Of a stretch of DNA of 64,000 nt, positions 8,664-17,971 are shown one piece after another. This stretch comes from Pedobacter deserti (GTDB taxonomy: Bacteria > Bacteroidota > Bacteroidia > Sphingobacteriales > Sphingobacteriaceae): contig NZ_JAFMZQ010000001.1 of assembly GCF_024436415.1 (NCBI RefSeq), forward strand, positions 62,001-126,000. Direction: 5' to 3'. A program made the position numbers and the translations under genes. Position 1 is the first letter of the stretch, and the number at the start of each line of letters is the position of its first letter. The notes under the pieces are model-generated. The model was not told the DNA's origin, made no database searches, and saw nothing but the letters and a program-made list of their open reading frames with translations.

Positions 8664-9416
8664 GTGAAAAAGAACGAACACACGATCAGCCGCTATAGCC
8701 TTTCGGGGAAACTGCTCGAAACTTACCCAAGCGCAAAGGCGGCCGCAGAGGCTTTTAATGGCCTCCATCAGCACATCTCGGCGGCTGCGAGCGAATCAAA
8801 AAGAGCTTATACCGCTTATGGCTATTTATGGAGGCGCGGCAATGATGAGGAGATAGACCTGAAACCAATTCTCAGAGAAAAGTGGTTCGGCCCCTCACCA
8901 CTATCCAGTCAACAACACACCGTGGGCCAGTACGATTTAGAAGGAAATCTGATCCGCACACACCTTAATTCGAAAGAGGCGGCCAAATCCGTGGGGGTCC
9001 ATTACAATGGCATTCGCGATGTCATAAAGGGTCGCGGGCTTACCTATGGGGGATATGTGTGGAGCAAGGTCATTAAAAAGAAAATTAAGGTTAATCCTCA
9101 GATTGCGGCGAACAGTCGAGTGATATCTCAGTACGACCTTAACGGACGGTGGATCCGATCTTTTAAAAGCGGGCTGGAGGCTACCAAAGAAACGGGGATT
9201 GACAATGGTGCGATTTCCAATTCTATAAAGGGCGTTACGCTTTCTGCGGGAGGTTACCTCTGGCGCAAGGGCCAGCAATTACGCATCAATGTCAATGAGT
9301 TGCGCAGACATCCACATTTTGAAAGTTCAAGGCTACAGCGTCATATGCAAGCCAAAAAGTCGGCAATTACGCAAAGGACTAACAAGCGAATTGAAATGGC
9401 GGACACGGAACAGTGA
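8664..9416 (+). CDS. Orphan protein of three NUMOD1-like DNA-binding repeats
   Basis: The 250-residue product is built from three repeats of about 52 residues (6-58, 85-136, 152-203). Each starts like ISQYDLNG and ends like GGYLWRKG, with the invariant Trp at 56, 133 and 200. The pattern resembles NUMOD1, a helix-turn-helix-like DNA-binding module normally appended to HNH or GIY-YIG homing endonucleases. No nuclease motif is visible here. The last 45 residues are basic (RRHPHFESSRLQRH). I chose the GTG at 8664; a longer frame from 8595 would overlap cdaA by 47 bp and adds residues that do not fit the repeat. Function is unknown; DNA or RNA binding is inference. It lies 22 nt downstream of cdaA and ends just before a hairpin terminator. 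Confidence 0.7.
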   Translation: MKKNEHTISRYSLSGKLLETYPSAKAAAEAFNGLHQHISAAASESKRAYTAYGYLWRRGNDEEIDLKPILREKWFGPSPLSSQQHTVGQYDLEGNLIRTHLNSKEAAKSVGVHYNGIRDVIKGRGLTYGGYVWSKVIKKKIKVNPQIAANSRVISQYDLNGRWIRSFKSGLEATKETGIDNGAISNSIKGVTLSAGGYLWRKGQQLRINVNELRRHPHFESSRLQRHMQAKKSAITQRTNKRIEMADTEQ

Positions 9417-9422
9417 TAAAAA

Positions 9423-9459
9423 AAGAGAGGGGACAATCGGCTGGATCGTCCCCTCTCTT
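9423..9459. terminator. Bidirectional hairpin terminator
   Basis: A perfect 12-bp stem (9423-9434 with 9448-9459, AAGAGAGGGGAC arm) with a 13-nt loop lies between the convergent NUMOD1-repeat gene and the GtaA-like gene. A-rich sequence on the left and T-rich sequence on the right let it serve both directions. Confidence 0.85.
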
Positions 9460-9461
9460 CT

Positions 9462-11915
9462 TTATTTTCCAAGTTTATCGTATAGCATTTTGATAAAAAA
9501 CCCTCCGACAACACTCCTCGCAGTGAAGTTCTGCCGCCGCGCATCTTTGGTTTCGTGCCAATCACTGATCGGGACACGATCGGGTGTTTCAAGCGCGTAT
9601 TTGTACACCGGCGCTACCAGCGCTTCAAAGTCCTGCCTGTTATCGGCCAGTGTGGCTGTCCATGTGATCCAGTCAGACTTGGTGTAAGTACGGCGGCTAT
9701 CCAGCGGCAAGCCGTACTTCAATTGTTTACCTAAGTAAAAGCTGATCTCCTTCGTGTACACCTCTTTGGGGAAGAGGCCAAGACTCAATACCTTGTCCCA
9801 AACCAAATTGTACTTCTGGCTCCATGTGTTTTTATCATCGAAAGTCAACGCATAATGATCGCCTGCGTCTGCAAGCTGCATCCACTTCCCTGCCATCTCC
9901 TTGGCCATAGCTGTGTACTTCTGTCCAAGTGCCTTTTCGCCGAGCATTTCTGCCATCATACCGTACCCTCCAAGTGCGACAATAGCTTTTACAGATAAGT
10001 TTGCGTTTCGAGCCAGATGGCCCGCAAAATCGTCTGTCGACAATTGGTTCGCAGGATCAAGTCCTTTCTCGCTCAGGTATTCGGCCCACGTGCTTAATGT
10101 TTTCCAATGCTTTCGTGCATATTCAGCGGTCCCTTCGGCTTTTGCGATGGCAGCGGTCAAAATTAACATGTTTCCTGATTCCTCTACAGGCATGTCTTCT
10201 CCGTAGGTCTGACCATTGGCCAGCGGATATGTCCCTAAATCATGTGCGGCGAAGGGCTTAGTCCATTTCCCGCTTTCACTATAATAAAAGATACCATTCA
10301 ACATCCCTTTCAAAAGATCCGGGTTATACATCAAAAACAAGGGCGCCGACGGATAAGTCACATCCACGGTGCCGATTGATCCGTTGCTAAAGTTTTCCTT
10401 TGAAAGAAACAACAGTTCGTTTTCCGGCCCTTTAACCAGTTTATGTGCGGTGATGGCCTGGCGGTAGCCTATTTCACAAAGTTCTGCGTATGCTTTGCCC
10501 CCGCTGTTCATGGCATCAGCGTACATCTTCTTATCAAAGGCTGCACAATTACTCATCAAGGATTTATAATCTTTTGCAGCAATTGCCAGTTGGTTCTCGA
10601 TTGTCTCCTTCCCGTCGCTATTCCACCAGGGGCGAAGGTTTTTCCCAAAATACTGCAATGAATAGACATCGTCATAGCCAAGCATAATAAACTGTTCCTT
10701 AGCTGTAGCACCGACCTTCCCCATTGGGATTAAAGTGTTCAGCACCAGTTTTTCGCCAGTTAACGCATCGGGCGATGCGGCCGGCTTCGCCCGTAAGATA
10801 TTCATGGCTTCTGTAGCTGTACTTATGCTTTGAACACTTCTGTAAGCGGAGGGGACTGCGACATACATATAGCCCCAGTCTATCCGTACATCATCGCCAG
10901 CACGCTGCAGCATGGGCTGAGCAATTGTACCAGCGCTCAAAATATCCAGTTCAGTCTTCCGATATTTACGCGCGCGGACTTCCTGGGTTGGGCTATGCAC
11001 GGCAACATTGGTTGACGCTCCAAAATATAGTTTCACCTGATGGTTCAAACCATCATTTGCCTTAACGCTTGCAGATATGTAAGATACGGGGCGGGAAAGC
11101 AGATCCAAACGATCCATAAGCTGCGGCGACGTGAAGGTTAACTTAAGATTTATTTTACCGCAGACAAACTCATAAATCGTTTGCGTAGCATTCAGGTCAA
11201 CGCTCTTAGGCGTGGCGTTAACAATTTTAAGTACATCCTTTGCCGCTGGCTCTTCTACCAGACCGGCATCCAGGAAGGATGGCCCGCCGGTATTAACCGC
11301 ATGGATAGCTAATATATTCTTTCCTTTTTTAAGCGTCTTCCTGATTGCATCAGCGATTGGTGTGTATACAAACTTGCCTTCCAGTTCAGACTTACTGTAA
11401 ATCTCCTTTCCGTTCAGATAAACTGTAGCTTTGTCGTCATGCCTGATCTGCAGAAACAGCTTATTCGATCCTACATTCGCAGCATCAAAGCTGCGTCTAA
11501 TCCATATCTCGTCTTTCTTCCAGGGTGTTTTCGCCTGCGCACGCTCACTGCCTGCGGGGCTAAGGGCGGACTTCCACATATTATCGTCAAAGTCTACACT
11601 CATCCAGTTTTCGGCAGGCTTATCTTCCGTATATAGCTGCTGCATAGGGCGCTCGTCGGCAGACGGTAGTATGGCTTTATAAATTTTCTCTGGCTTGCCA
11701 AGAAAACTATAAAGTTTTCCGTCTACACTAAGTATACCGGTTAGAGACTGTGTGGCGCCGGTCCAGTGCATAGTCGTACTGGCGTTAAGCGAATCGGAGG
11801 GTGACCAAATACTAAAATAGGGGTCGTGTGTAATGAGGGGGTAAGCCGGAGCCTTACGTTCCTGCGCAAATACGGTTCCGCAGAGCAACAGGGCCAAGAA
11901 CAAAAATCTTTTCAT
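9462..11915 (-). CDS. Glutaminase A-like secreted protein (DUF4964/DUF5127/DUF4965/DUF1793)
   Basis: This 817-residue protein begins with a signal peptide (MKRFLFLALLLCGTVFAQ). The domains appear in the order known for this family: DUF4964 just after the signal (PAYPLITHDPYFSIWSPSD), a galactose-binding-like sandwich near 90-220 (IRHDDKATVYLNGKEIYSK), DUF5127, DUF4965 and a C-terminal alpha-toroid DUF1793 (about 635-800). Fungal relatives are called glutaminase A; Bacteroidota members are poorly characterised, and the toroid resembles glycoside hydrolases, so a glycan substrate is as likely as glutamine. The gene stands alone, convergent with the upstream-mapped repeat gene and separated from the YbbP-like permease by 85 bp. 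Specific activity is unknown. Confidence 0.85.
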   Translation of the reverse strand: MKRFLFLALLLCGTVFAQERKAPAYPLITHDPYFSIWSPSDSLNASTTMHWTGATQSLTGILSVDGKLYSFLGKPEKIYKAILPSADERPMQQLYTEDKPAENWMSVDFDDNMWKSALSPAGSERAQAKTPWKKDEIWIRRSFDAANVGSNKLFLQIRHDDKATVYLNGKEIYSKSELEGKFVYTPIADAIRKTLKKGKNILAIHAVNTGGPSFLDAGLVEEPAAKDVLKIVNATPKSVDLNATQTIYEFVCGKINLKLTFTSPQLMDRLDLLSRPVSYISASVKANDGLNHQVKLYFGASTNVAVHSPTQEVRARKYRKTELDILSAGTIAQPMLQRAGDDVRIDWGYMYVAVPSAYRSVQSISTATEAMNILRAKPAASPDALTGEKLVLNTLIPMGKVGATAKEQFIMLGYDDVYSLQYFGKNLRPWWNSDGKETIENQLAIAAKDYKSLMSNCAAFDKKMYADAMNSGGKAYAELCEIGYRQAITAHKLVKGPENELLFLSKENFSNGSIGTVDVTYPSAPLFLMYNPDLLKGMLNGIFYYSESGKWTKPFAAHDLGTYPLANGQTYGEDMPVEESGNMLILTAAIAKAEGTAEYARKHWKTLSTWAEYLSEKGLDPANQLSTDDFAGHLARNANLSVKAIVALGGYGMMAEMLGEKALGQKYTAMAKEMAGKWMQLADAGDHYALTFDDKNTWSQKYNLVWDKVLSLGLFPKEVYTKEISFYLGKQLKYGLPLDSRRTYTKSDWITWTATLADNRQDFEALVAPVYKYALETPDRVPISDWHETKDARRQNFTARSVVGGFFIKMLYDKLGK

Positions 11916-12000
11916 ATTGGATTATTAATGCGTTCAATAACCCGCAAAATAAGAACTTTATCCGTGTTAAAGGCATTGACTCCGATTTATTCCCAATAAA

Positions 12001-14556
12001 TCAGCGTTTCAAGGCGGCCCGGCTACTGACCAGGCCCGTAATTACGACGATAGATGTGATAATGAAAAAGAATGCCGCTATTACTGTACCTGATGGTTCA
12101 AATGCCGCGTCGAAAACATATACAGCCAGCGCCCAGCTTCCGCAAAGCGCTAGAAACATCCCTGCGCCGGTCGCTACGATGCCGAGGAAAAGATATTCTA
12201 CTGCCGTTATAGCAAGGATTTGTCTGCTGCTCGCTCCAAGCGTCCGAAGCAACAGGCTCTCCTTGGTACGCTGGGCTTTGCTTGTTAATACAGAAGATAT
12301 CAGCACGATCCAACCAGTTGCCATGCTAAAACCTGCCATAAATCTTATCACAAAGCTGATCTTCGAAAGCAAATCATCAAGTACCTGCAGAATTAGCTTA
12401 AGATCGATAACGGAGACGTTCGGGAAAGCCCGAACAACAGCAGCCTGGTATGCTGCCGAGCGTTCGCTAGTGGGTACACGCGTCATCAGTACATGAAATT
12501 GAGGGGCATCTTCAAGTACCCCCTGTGGAAATACGACGCGAAAGTTAGTTTGCATCCTGGCCCAGTTTACCTCCCGAAGACTTCCCACGATCGTCCGCAC
12601 GAGCACACCTTGTACATTAAATACGACTGTGTCACCAACATCAACCTGTATGCGCCTTGCATAGTTTTGTTCAAAAGAGACCCGCGGTATGCTGTCGGCA
12701 ACACCGGCCCAAACGCCTTTAGTGATGCGTTCAGCTTCCGTTAGCTTCGACTGAAACGTCACGCGCAGTTCACTACTGAAGGCGCGCTCTGAAGGCTCCC
12801 GACCTCCAGGTTTTTTGCCAGGCAAACTATCTGAGACGGACAAATCGGCCGCGGTTTTTCCATTAATTTCATCGATTCTGAGGGTAACTATTGGTACCTG
12901 ATTCATCACGGGCAACCTATGGGCACGGGTAAGTTGGGCCACAGGCTCTTTCTGTTCGCTCTGAATGTCAAACAATACCATGTTAGGCTGACTATCGCCA
13001 GCCGCGACTGTTACTCGCTTTATCAAAATAGCCTGAACCAAAAACAACAGACCAATAAATGCCGCAGATAATCCGATTGACACCGTTAACACCATAGTTT
13101 GATTCCCTGGGCGATATAGATTTGCAAATCCCTGCCGCCACAGATAGCTAAAACTTTGAGGCAATAACTTACGCAACAGCCACATTAACAGTTTGGATAA
13201 CGTATACAAAAGCAAAAAGGCCAGGGATATTCCGAATGTAAAAATAACCGCCTCCAGCCAACCACCCATCTGCAGGTAGGTGAACCAGAAAATAAAGCCC
13301 AAAATAACAACGTAAACCAGCCAAACGAACGGATCTGCCCCGGGAGACTTGCGTTCATAAGACATCCGGATTGCGTTCAACGGGGATATATGACGCACCG
13401 CAAGTAGTGACGGCAAAGCAAAAAGTATAGAAACCACGGTACCTAAAAGCAGACCCTGCCAGATCGCCGGCCAGCTCAACTGCATATGTAGTTCCACCGG
13501 CAGAAAATCCTTCAAGACCGCCGGGAGTATAAACTGCAAAAGAGTGCCAAGCAAGCAGCCGATTACCGCACTGAGAACTCCTATAAAGCCAATTTGTATC
13601 AAAAATATCTGAAATGCCTCCGAAGACTTCACGCCCATACACCGTAAGGTAGCAATCGCACCCAACTTTTCGCGGATGTAGACATGTATTGCACTTCCGA
13701 CGCCGATACAACCTAACAAAAGGGCAACGAATCCGGACAAGGCCATGAAGCGGTTCACATCCTTGAAGGAACGCCCAGTCTCTGCTTTTCTTGAAGCTAC
13801 CGTTTCAGCATCCAGGCCGTATTTATCCAGATCTGGCTTAAGCTCCTTAACGAGTTGTTCGGCTTCCTCCGGGTTGTCGAGTTTTATGTAGTATTTGTAG
13901 GTAATGCGACTTCCAATTTCAGTAAGCCCGGTGGCCTGTAAAAACCGAAGGGGTATATAAACTACAGGTGCTACTGTTGAAGACACGCCCGTCTGTCCCG
14001 GAACTTTCTCGAGGGCTCCCTTGATCACAAAGTTTAGTGCACCGACCTTTATGGAATCTCCAACAACAGCATTATACTGAAGCATCAGCGTTTTATCCAC
14101 CAAAGCGCTTTTTGTTGAATCCTGAAAGTCTGCCGCCGCATGTGCGGGTATCGTTTCGATAGCCCCGTAATATGGGTACTTGCCTTCCAGGGCGCGAATC
14201 TGAACCAGGCGACTACCGCCATCTTTGATAAAATACACCATGGATGCAAAGCTGCGTTCGAAAGAACGATCTGAACCGAGCGTATCCATGAGTGCCTTTG
14301 TTCCCTTTCCCGGTGCTGCATTCCCATCCAGCACCAGATCGGCACCGGTAAGTTCCAGGGCTTGGCGCTCAATATCTTTGGTAAGGTTGTCCCTGAAGGA
14401 GTAGACTGCCACAAGCGCTGCGATACCAAGTACAATTGCAGCCACGAAAAGAAGGAGACGCGACCGGTTACGGCGACTGTCACGCCAGGCCATCGTCATT
14501 AGCCAGGCTATCCCAGCCGATTGCCGCTTTATGATTCTATCGGCCGGCATACACAT
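12001..14556 (-). CDS. ABC transporter permease with two FtsX domains (YbbP/LolC-like)
   Basis: This 851-residue inner-membrane protein has an N-terminal helix (about 30-55), a large periplasmic MacB-like domain (60-250), an FtsX core of three helices (about 265-400), several further helices (405-510), a second periplasmic part and a final FtsX core (about 730-850). Size and layout match the YbbP group, larger than LolC/E. It overlaps the end of the ATPase gene by 20 bp, so the two are translated together. The adjacent divergent gene encodes a TesA-like esterase, the same neighbourhood as tesA-ybbA-ybbP in Escherichia coli. Export or extraction of a lipid or lipoprotein is likely, but the substrate is not known. 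M3 at 14550 or a later Met are possible alternative starts. Confidence 0.87.
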   Translation of the reverse strand: MCMPADRIIKRQSAGIAWLMTMAWRDSRRNRSRLLLFVAAIVLGIAALVAVYSFRDNLTKDIERQALELTGADLVLDGNAAPGKGTKALMDTLGSDRSFERSFASMVYFIKDGGSRLVQIRALEGKYPYYGAIETIPAHAAADFQDSTKSALVDKTLMLQYNAVVGDSIKVGALNFVIKGALEKVPGQTGVSSTVAPVVYIPLRFLQATGLTEIGSRITYKYYIKLDNPEEAEQLVKELKPDLDKYGLDAETVASRKAETGRSFKDVNRFMALSGFVALLLGCIGVGSAIHVYIREKLGAIATLRCMGVKSSEAFQIFLIQIGFIGVLSAVIGCLLGTLLQFILPAVLKDFLPVELHMQLSWPAIWQGLLLGTVVSILFALPSLLAVRHISPLNAIRMSYERKSPGADPFVWLVYVVILGFIFWFTYLQMGGWLEAVIFTFGISLAFLLLYTLSKLLMWLLRKLLPQSFSYLWRQGFANLYRPGNQTMVLTVSIGLSAAFIGLLFLVQAILIKRVTVAAGDSQPNMVLFDIQSEQKEPVAQLTRAHRLPVMNQVPIVTLRIDEINGKTAADLSVSDSLPGKKPGGREPSERAFSSELRVTFQSKLTEAERITKGVWAGVADSIPRVSFEQNYARRIQVDVGDTVVFNVQGVLVRTIVGSLREVNWARMQTNFRVVFPQGVLEDAPQFHVLMTRVPTSERSAAYQAAVVRAFPNVSVIDLKLILQVLDDLLSKISFVIRFMAGFSMATGWIVLISSVLTSKAQRTKESLLLRTLGASSRQILAITAVEYLFLGIVATGAGMFLALCGSWALAVYVFDAAFEPSGTVIAAFFFIITSIVVITGLVSSRAALKR

Positions 14557-15229
14557 CTGATTGGATGGTTCCGCTTTTCATCTTTATAATTCTGGAAGTC
14601 TTAGCCGCAAGTTCAAGGTCATGCGTCACGATAACCAATGTTGTTCCGGCCTCACGATTAAGGTCAAAAAGCATATCTTCTATCCTGGCCCCGGTCTCCC
14701 CGTCAAGATTACCCGTCGGCTCGTCGGCAAACAGTAAAGCGGGTTTGTTTGAAAAAGCCCTCGCAAGTGACACACGTTGCTGCTCGCCGCCCGACAATTG
14801 TACGGGGTAGTGATGGGAACGATCGGAGAGACCTACTTTGCCCAGCAATTCCATTGCACGTGTCCTGATATTCTTTTGTCGGCGCAATTCCATAGGCACC
14901 ATTACGTTTTCTAAAGCAGTTAGCGTAGGCATAAGCTGAAAATTTTGAAAGATGAAACCAACGTATTGATTTCGTAATGTGGCGCGTTGGTCTTCGCTAA
15001 GACCATCAAGCAAAATGCCATTTAGGGTTACGCTTCCAGAGCTCGCCCTGTCCAGCCCCGCACACAGACCTAATAAGGTCGTTTTGCCACTACCAGAGGG
15101 GCCTGTAATAGCCACTGTAGTACCCCTTTCAATCTGAAATGATACATCACTTAAAACGGTGAGCGCTTTGCCTGCGCTTGTATATCTCTTACTTATATTG
15201 TTAACGTCTAGAATGAACTGGTCGGACAT
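14537..15229 (-). CDS. ABC transporter ATP-binding protein (YbbA/LolD-like)
   Basis: The product is 230 residues from the ATG at 15229. A longer frame from 15286 adds 19 residues unlike the family, so I reject that start. Walker A is GPSGSGKTTL, the signature is LSGGEQQRVSLARAF and Walker B is LLFADEPTGNLDG, all typical of the MacB/LolD/YbbA group. It supplies ATPase activity to the FtsX-type permease encoded directly downstream with a 20-bp overlap. The gene is divergent from the SGNH hydrolase, 90 bp away. Whether the pair exports a product made by, or a substrate of, the esterase is not known in any organism as far as I know. Confidence 0.92.
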   Translation of the reverse strand: MSDQFILDVNNISKRYTSAGKALTVLSDVSFQIERGTTVAITGPSGSGKTTLLGLCAGLDRASSGSVTLNGILLDGLSEDQRATLRNQYVGFIFQNFQLMPTLTALENVMVPMELRRQKNIRTRAMELLGKVGLSDRSHHYPVQLSGGEQQRVSLARAFSNKPALLFADEPTGNLDGETGARIEDMLFDLNREAGTTLVIVTHDLELAAKTSRIIKMKSGTIQSDVYAGR

Positions 15230-15319
15230 GAAAAAAGTTTTAAACTTAACCGGAAGCTTACTGTTTAAATATATGAGGTTAAACAAGTAAGCGGTAGTTT
15301 AGATTTATATTTTACAGAT

Positions 15320-16018
15320 ATGTTACGGAAACAAGTTTTCATAATAGCAGCAATAACTATGACATTAAGCAGTTGTGGCAATGAGCAAAAACAAAACGCC
15401 GAGGATGGACAATCCCAGGCACGGCCATCCGAAGCGGCCGTGATAGCCACCGAAGTGCCGTCGGGAGTACAGAATGTTCTCTTTTTCGGCACTAGTCTGA
15501 CCGCTGGATATGGGCTGGAAGATCCAAAGCAGGCCTACCCGGCCCTGATACAGCGGAAAATCGATTCCGTTGATCTGAAATACAAAGTGATCAATGGTGG
15601 TTTGAGCGGAGAAACATCGGCCGCAGGCAAAAGCCGGATCGATTGGCTGCTTAAGCAACCGATTAGCATCTTCGTGCTGGAACTTGGTGCGAACGACGGT
15701 CTGCGCGGCATCCCCGTCAGGGAAACGGCAGCAAATCTACAGGCCATAATAAATAAGGTGAAAGAAAAATATCCGCAGGTTAAGCTGGTTATGCTGGGAA
15801 TGCAAATGCCACCGAACATGGGCGAAAAATACACGTCCGAATTTAGAAAGATGTTCAATGATATCGCCGCAAAAAACAATATGACCTATGTTCCTTTCCT
15901 TCTTGAAGGCGTGGGAGGCGTTGCGCGCTTAAACCAACAGGATGGTATCCATCCTACCGATGAAGGCCAAAAGATACTGGCGGAAAACGTATGGAAAGAA
16001 CTTAAAAATGTGTTATGA
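15320..16018 (+). CDS. SGNH/GDSL arylesterase-type lipoprotein (TesA-like)
   Basis: This 232-residue protein has a lipoprotein signal (MLRKQVFIIAAITMTLSSC, Cys at 19), unlike E. coli TesA which is soluble in the periplasm. Family blocks are all present: FFGTSLTAGYG with the nucleophile Ser, NGGLSGETS, LELGANDGLRG and DGIHPTDEG with the Asp-His pair. The family hydrolyses acyl esters, including lysophospholipids and acyl-CoA in vitro. The gene is divergent from the YbbA/YbbP-type ABC genes and overlaps the next gene by 4 bp (ATGA), indicating coupling. The natural substrate is unknown. Confidence 0.9.
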   Translation: MLRKQVFIIAAITMTLSSCGNEQKQNAEDGQSQARPSEAAVIATEVPSGVQNVLFFGTSLTAGYGLEDPKQAYPALIQRKIDSVDLKYKVINGGLSGETSAAGKSRIDWLLKQPISIFVLELGANDGLRGIPVRETAANLQAIINKVKEKYPQVKLVMLGMQMPPNMGEKYTSEFRKMFNDIAAKNNMTYVPFLLEGVGGVARLNQQDGIHPTDEGQKILAENVWKELKNVL

Positions 16019-17337
16019 ATAAAATAATGGTTTTTAGTGCGGCGACTTTGCTCATGGTCGCTTGCAATAGTGAAAAGGGCAAAGAACAACAGGGTGACAG
16101 TGCCGCTTCTGATACTGCGGGGACGTTGACTTCGAACTTGTCACTTCCCAAACCTGACACCACGGCTTCTAAAACTAAGTTCAGCAAAGTAATAGGCTGG
16201 CCATCCGACAAAACACCCGCGGCGCCTGCGGGCTTCAGGGTAAGCGCTTTTGCTACCGGTCTGAAAAGCCCGAGAAACATTTATGTTGCTTCAAACGGCG
16301 ATGTATTCGTTGCTTTATCCAACTCAGAAAGGTCGGTAAAAGAAAAGGTAGCCAATGCAATAAGTGGTAAAGCAAAAGCAGAGGTTGCCGGAGAAAGTGC
16401 AAACACCGTTGTTTTGCTGAGGGACACTAACCGGGACGGCATTCCGGAGTTGAAAACAAATTTCATTACAAGTTTAAATCAACCCTACGGGATGCTCATT
16501 ATAGACAATTTTTTCTATGTGGCCAATACAGATGGCCTATATCGGTATCCGTATAAACAGGGCGATACGCAGATCAATACCAAAGGAACGAAAGTCCTTG
16601 GGCTTCCTGCCGGTGGATATAACAATCACTGGACGCGTAATATTGTTGCCAATTCCAACAACAGTAAAATCTATATTTCCGTCGGTTCGGGCAGCAATGT
16701 AGGTGAAAACGGGATGGAGCACGAGAAGCGACGCGCGGCAATATTAGAGGTTAATCCGGACGGCACAGGCGAGGTAATTTATGCAGGCGGACTAAGAAAT
16801 CCGGTAGGTATGGATTGGGCACCAGGAACATCAACACTATGGACCGCAGTGAATGAACGGGACGGCCTTGGCGATGACCTGGTACCGGATTACATCACAA
16901 GTGTAAAGAGAGGAGGATTTTATGGTTGGCCCTATGCTTATTTTGGCAAACATGAAGATCCAAGATGGAAAGGCCGGCATCCTGAGATGGTGGCTAAGAG
17001 CCTGGTACCTGATCTTGCGGTTGGATCGCATACCGCATCACTTGGCCTTCATTTTTACAGAGGAAACAAGTTTCCCTCCAGATATCGCGATGGTGCCTTT
17101 ATAGGGCAGCATGGCTCCTGGAACCGATCGGAATTATCTGGATACAAAGTTACCTTCGTTCCATTCAAAAATGGCAGGCCGCTAGGCCCTATGGAGGATT
17201 TTTTAACAGGCTTTATTGCGGACGCTCAGGAGGGTGATGTTTATGGCCGGCCTGTGGGCATCGCCATGATGAAGGATGGTTCTTTGCTCGTTGCTGACGA
17301 TGTGAGCAGCACTATTTGGCGGGTAGCATCACGCTAA
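16015..17337 (+). CDS. PQQ-dependent sugar dehydrogenase / sorbosone dehydrogenase-like lipoprotein
   Basis: This 440-residue protein starts with a lipoprotein signal (LLMVAC, Cys at 17), a roughly 40-residue Ser/Thr/Ala-rich linker and then a six-bladed propeller of the soluble aldose/L-sorbosone dehydrogenase type. Recognisable blocks include ATGLKSPRNIYVASNGDVFV, GLRNPVGMDWAPG and GQHGSWNRSELSGYKV, the last holding residues usually near the PQQ site. Family members oxidise sugars or aldehydes in the periplasm, though many homologues have lost PQQ activity. It overlaps the SGNH gene by 4 bp. A strong hairpin follows its stop codon. Confidence 0.85.
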   Translation: MNKIMVFSAATLLMVACNSEKGKEQQGDSAASDTAGTLTSNLSLPKPDTTASKTKFSKVIGWPSDKTPAAPAGFRVSAFATGLKSPRNIYVASNGDVFVALSNSERSVKEKVANAISGKAKAEVAGESANTVVLLRDTNRDGIPELKTNFITSLNQPYGMLIIDNFFYVANTDGLYRYPYKQGDTQINTKGTKVLGLPAGGYNNHWTRNIVANSNNSKIYISVGSGSNVGENGMEHEKRRAAILEVNPDGTGEVIYAGGLRNPVGMDWAPGTSTLWTAVNERDGLGDDLVPDYITSVKRGGFYGWPYAYFGKHEDPRWKGRHPEMVAKSLVPDLAVGSHTASLGLHFYRGNKFPSRYRDGAFIGQHGSWNRSELSGYKVTFVPFKNGRPLGPMEDFLTGFIADAQEGDVYGRPVGIAMMKDGSLLVADDVSSTIWRVASR

Positions 17338-17367
17338 TCACTCGCTTCTAGGTGCTGGAACCTAAAA

Positions 17368-17395
17368 AGTCCTCCTTTTTTCGAAAAGGAGGACT
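17368..17395. terminator. Bidirectional hairpin terminator
   Basis: A perfect 12-bp stem, AGTCCTCCTTTT with AAAAGGAGGACT, closed by a TTCG tetraloop, sits between the convergent sugar dehydrogenase and bacilliredoxin genes. The stem itself supplies the A and T tracts. Confidence 0.85.
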
Positions 17396-17417
17396 CAAAA
17401 TTATCATAGCCTGTCTA

Positions 17418-17828
17418 CTAGCAGTACTGTTCAAAAGCTCCGATAAGGCTATCGGCAATCATCTGCGCGGGACGGCCTTCAATCTGATGACGTTCAATCA
17501 TATGGACTAGCCTTCCATCTTTAAACAACGCCATTGAGGGCGATGACGGTGGAAATGGAACCATATAACCTCTGGCACGATCTACTGCATCTTTTTCCAT
17601 TCCCGCAAATACAGTTACCAAACGATCGGGGTGTTTGGCATTCGCCGCAGCTACCTTGGCAGCGGGCCGTGCATTTGCGGCTGCGCAACCGCATACAGAG
17701 TTGACTACCACAAATACGGTACCGGGGGTAGTTATTGCCTGATCTACCTGCTCAGGTGTCTTCAATTCCTCAAAACCTACATTTGTAAGTTCTGCACGCA
17801 TGGGTTCTACTAAATATTCAGGATACAT
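17418..17828 (-). CDS. Bacilliredoxin, BrxA/BrxB (YphP/YqiW) family
   Basis: From the ATG at 17828 the product has 136 residues and begins YPEYLVEPMRAELTNVG, the normal start of this family. An in-frame Met at 17894 would add 22 residues unlike any bacilliredoxin. The active site is the CGC motif in NSVCGCAAANARP, near residue 53. Bacilliredoxins remove bacillithiol from oxidised protein cysteines in the cytoplasm. Two other bacillithiol-linked genes lie in the window (YtxJ near 48.4 kb and bshA near 60 kb), so the organism very probably uses this thiol. The gene is followed by a shared bidirectional terminator and preceded by the bestrophin-like gene. Confidence 0.92.
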   Translation of the reverse strand: MYPEYLVEPMRAELTNVGFEELKTPEQVDQAITTPGTVFVVVNSVCGCAAANARPAAKVAAANAKHPDRLVTVFAGMEKDAVDRARGYMVPFPPSSPSMALFKDGRLVHMIERHQIEGRPAQMIADSLIGAFEQYC

Positions 17829-17971
17829 ATCTTCAGTTTTTATGGCAAAGATACTGCACGGCAGGATAGCATCAAAACAGGCAACGGACGGCACGCCAGT
17901 TTTGACCTTCTGATTACGGACAGGCAGAAGTTGTGGCGCACCGTCAGTGTTGCCACGCCCCAGAATTTAGC

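Noticed and set aside
17829..17894. Extra 22 N-terminal residues for the bacilliredoxin.
   Set aside because: The family starts at the MYPEYLVEP-type sequence; the added part has no resemblance to a signal or a domain.
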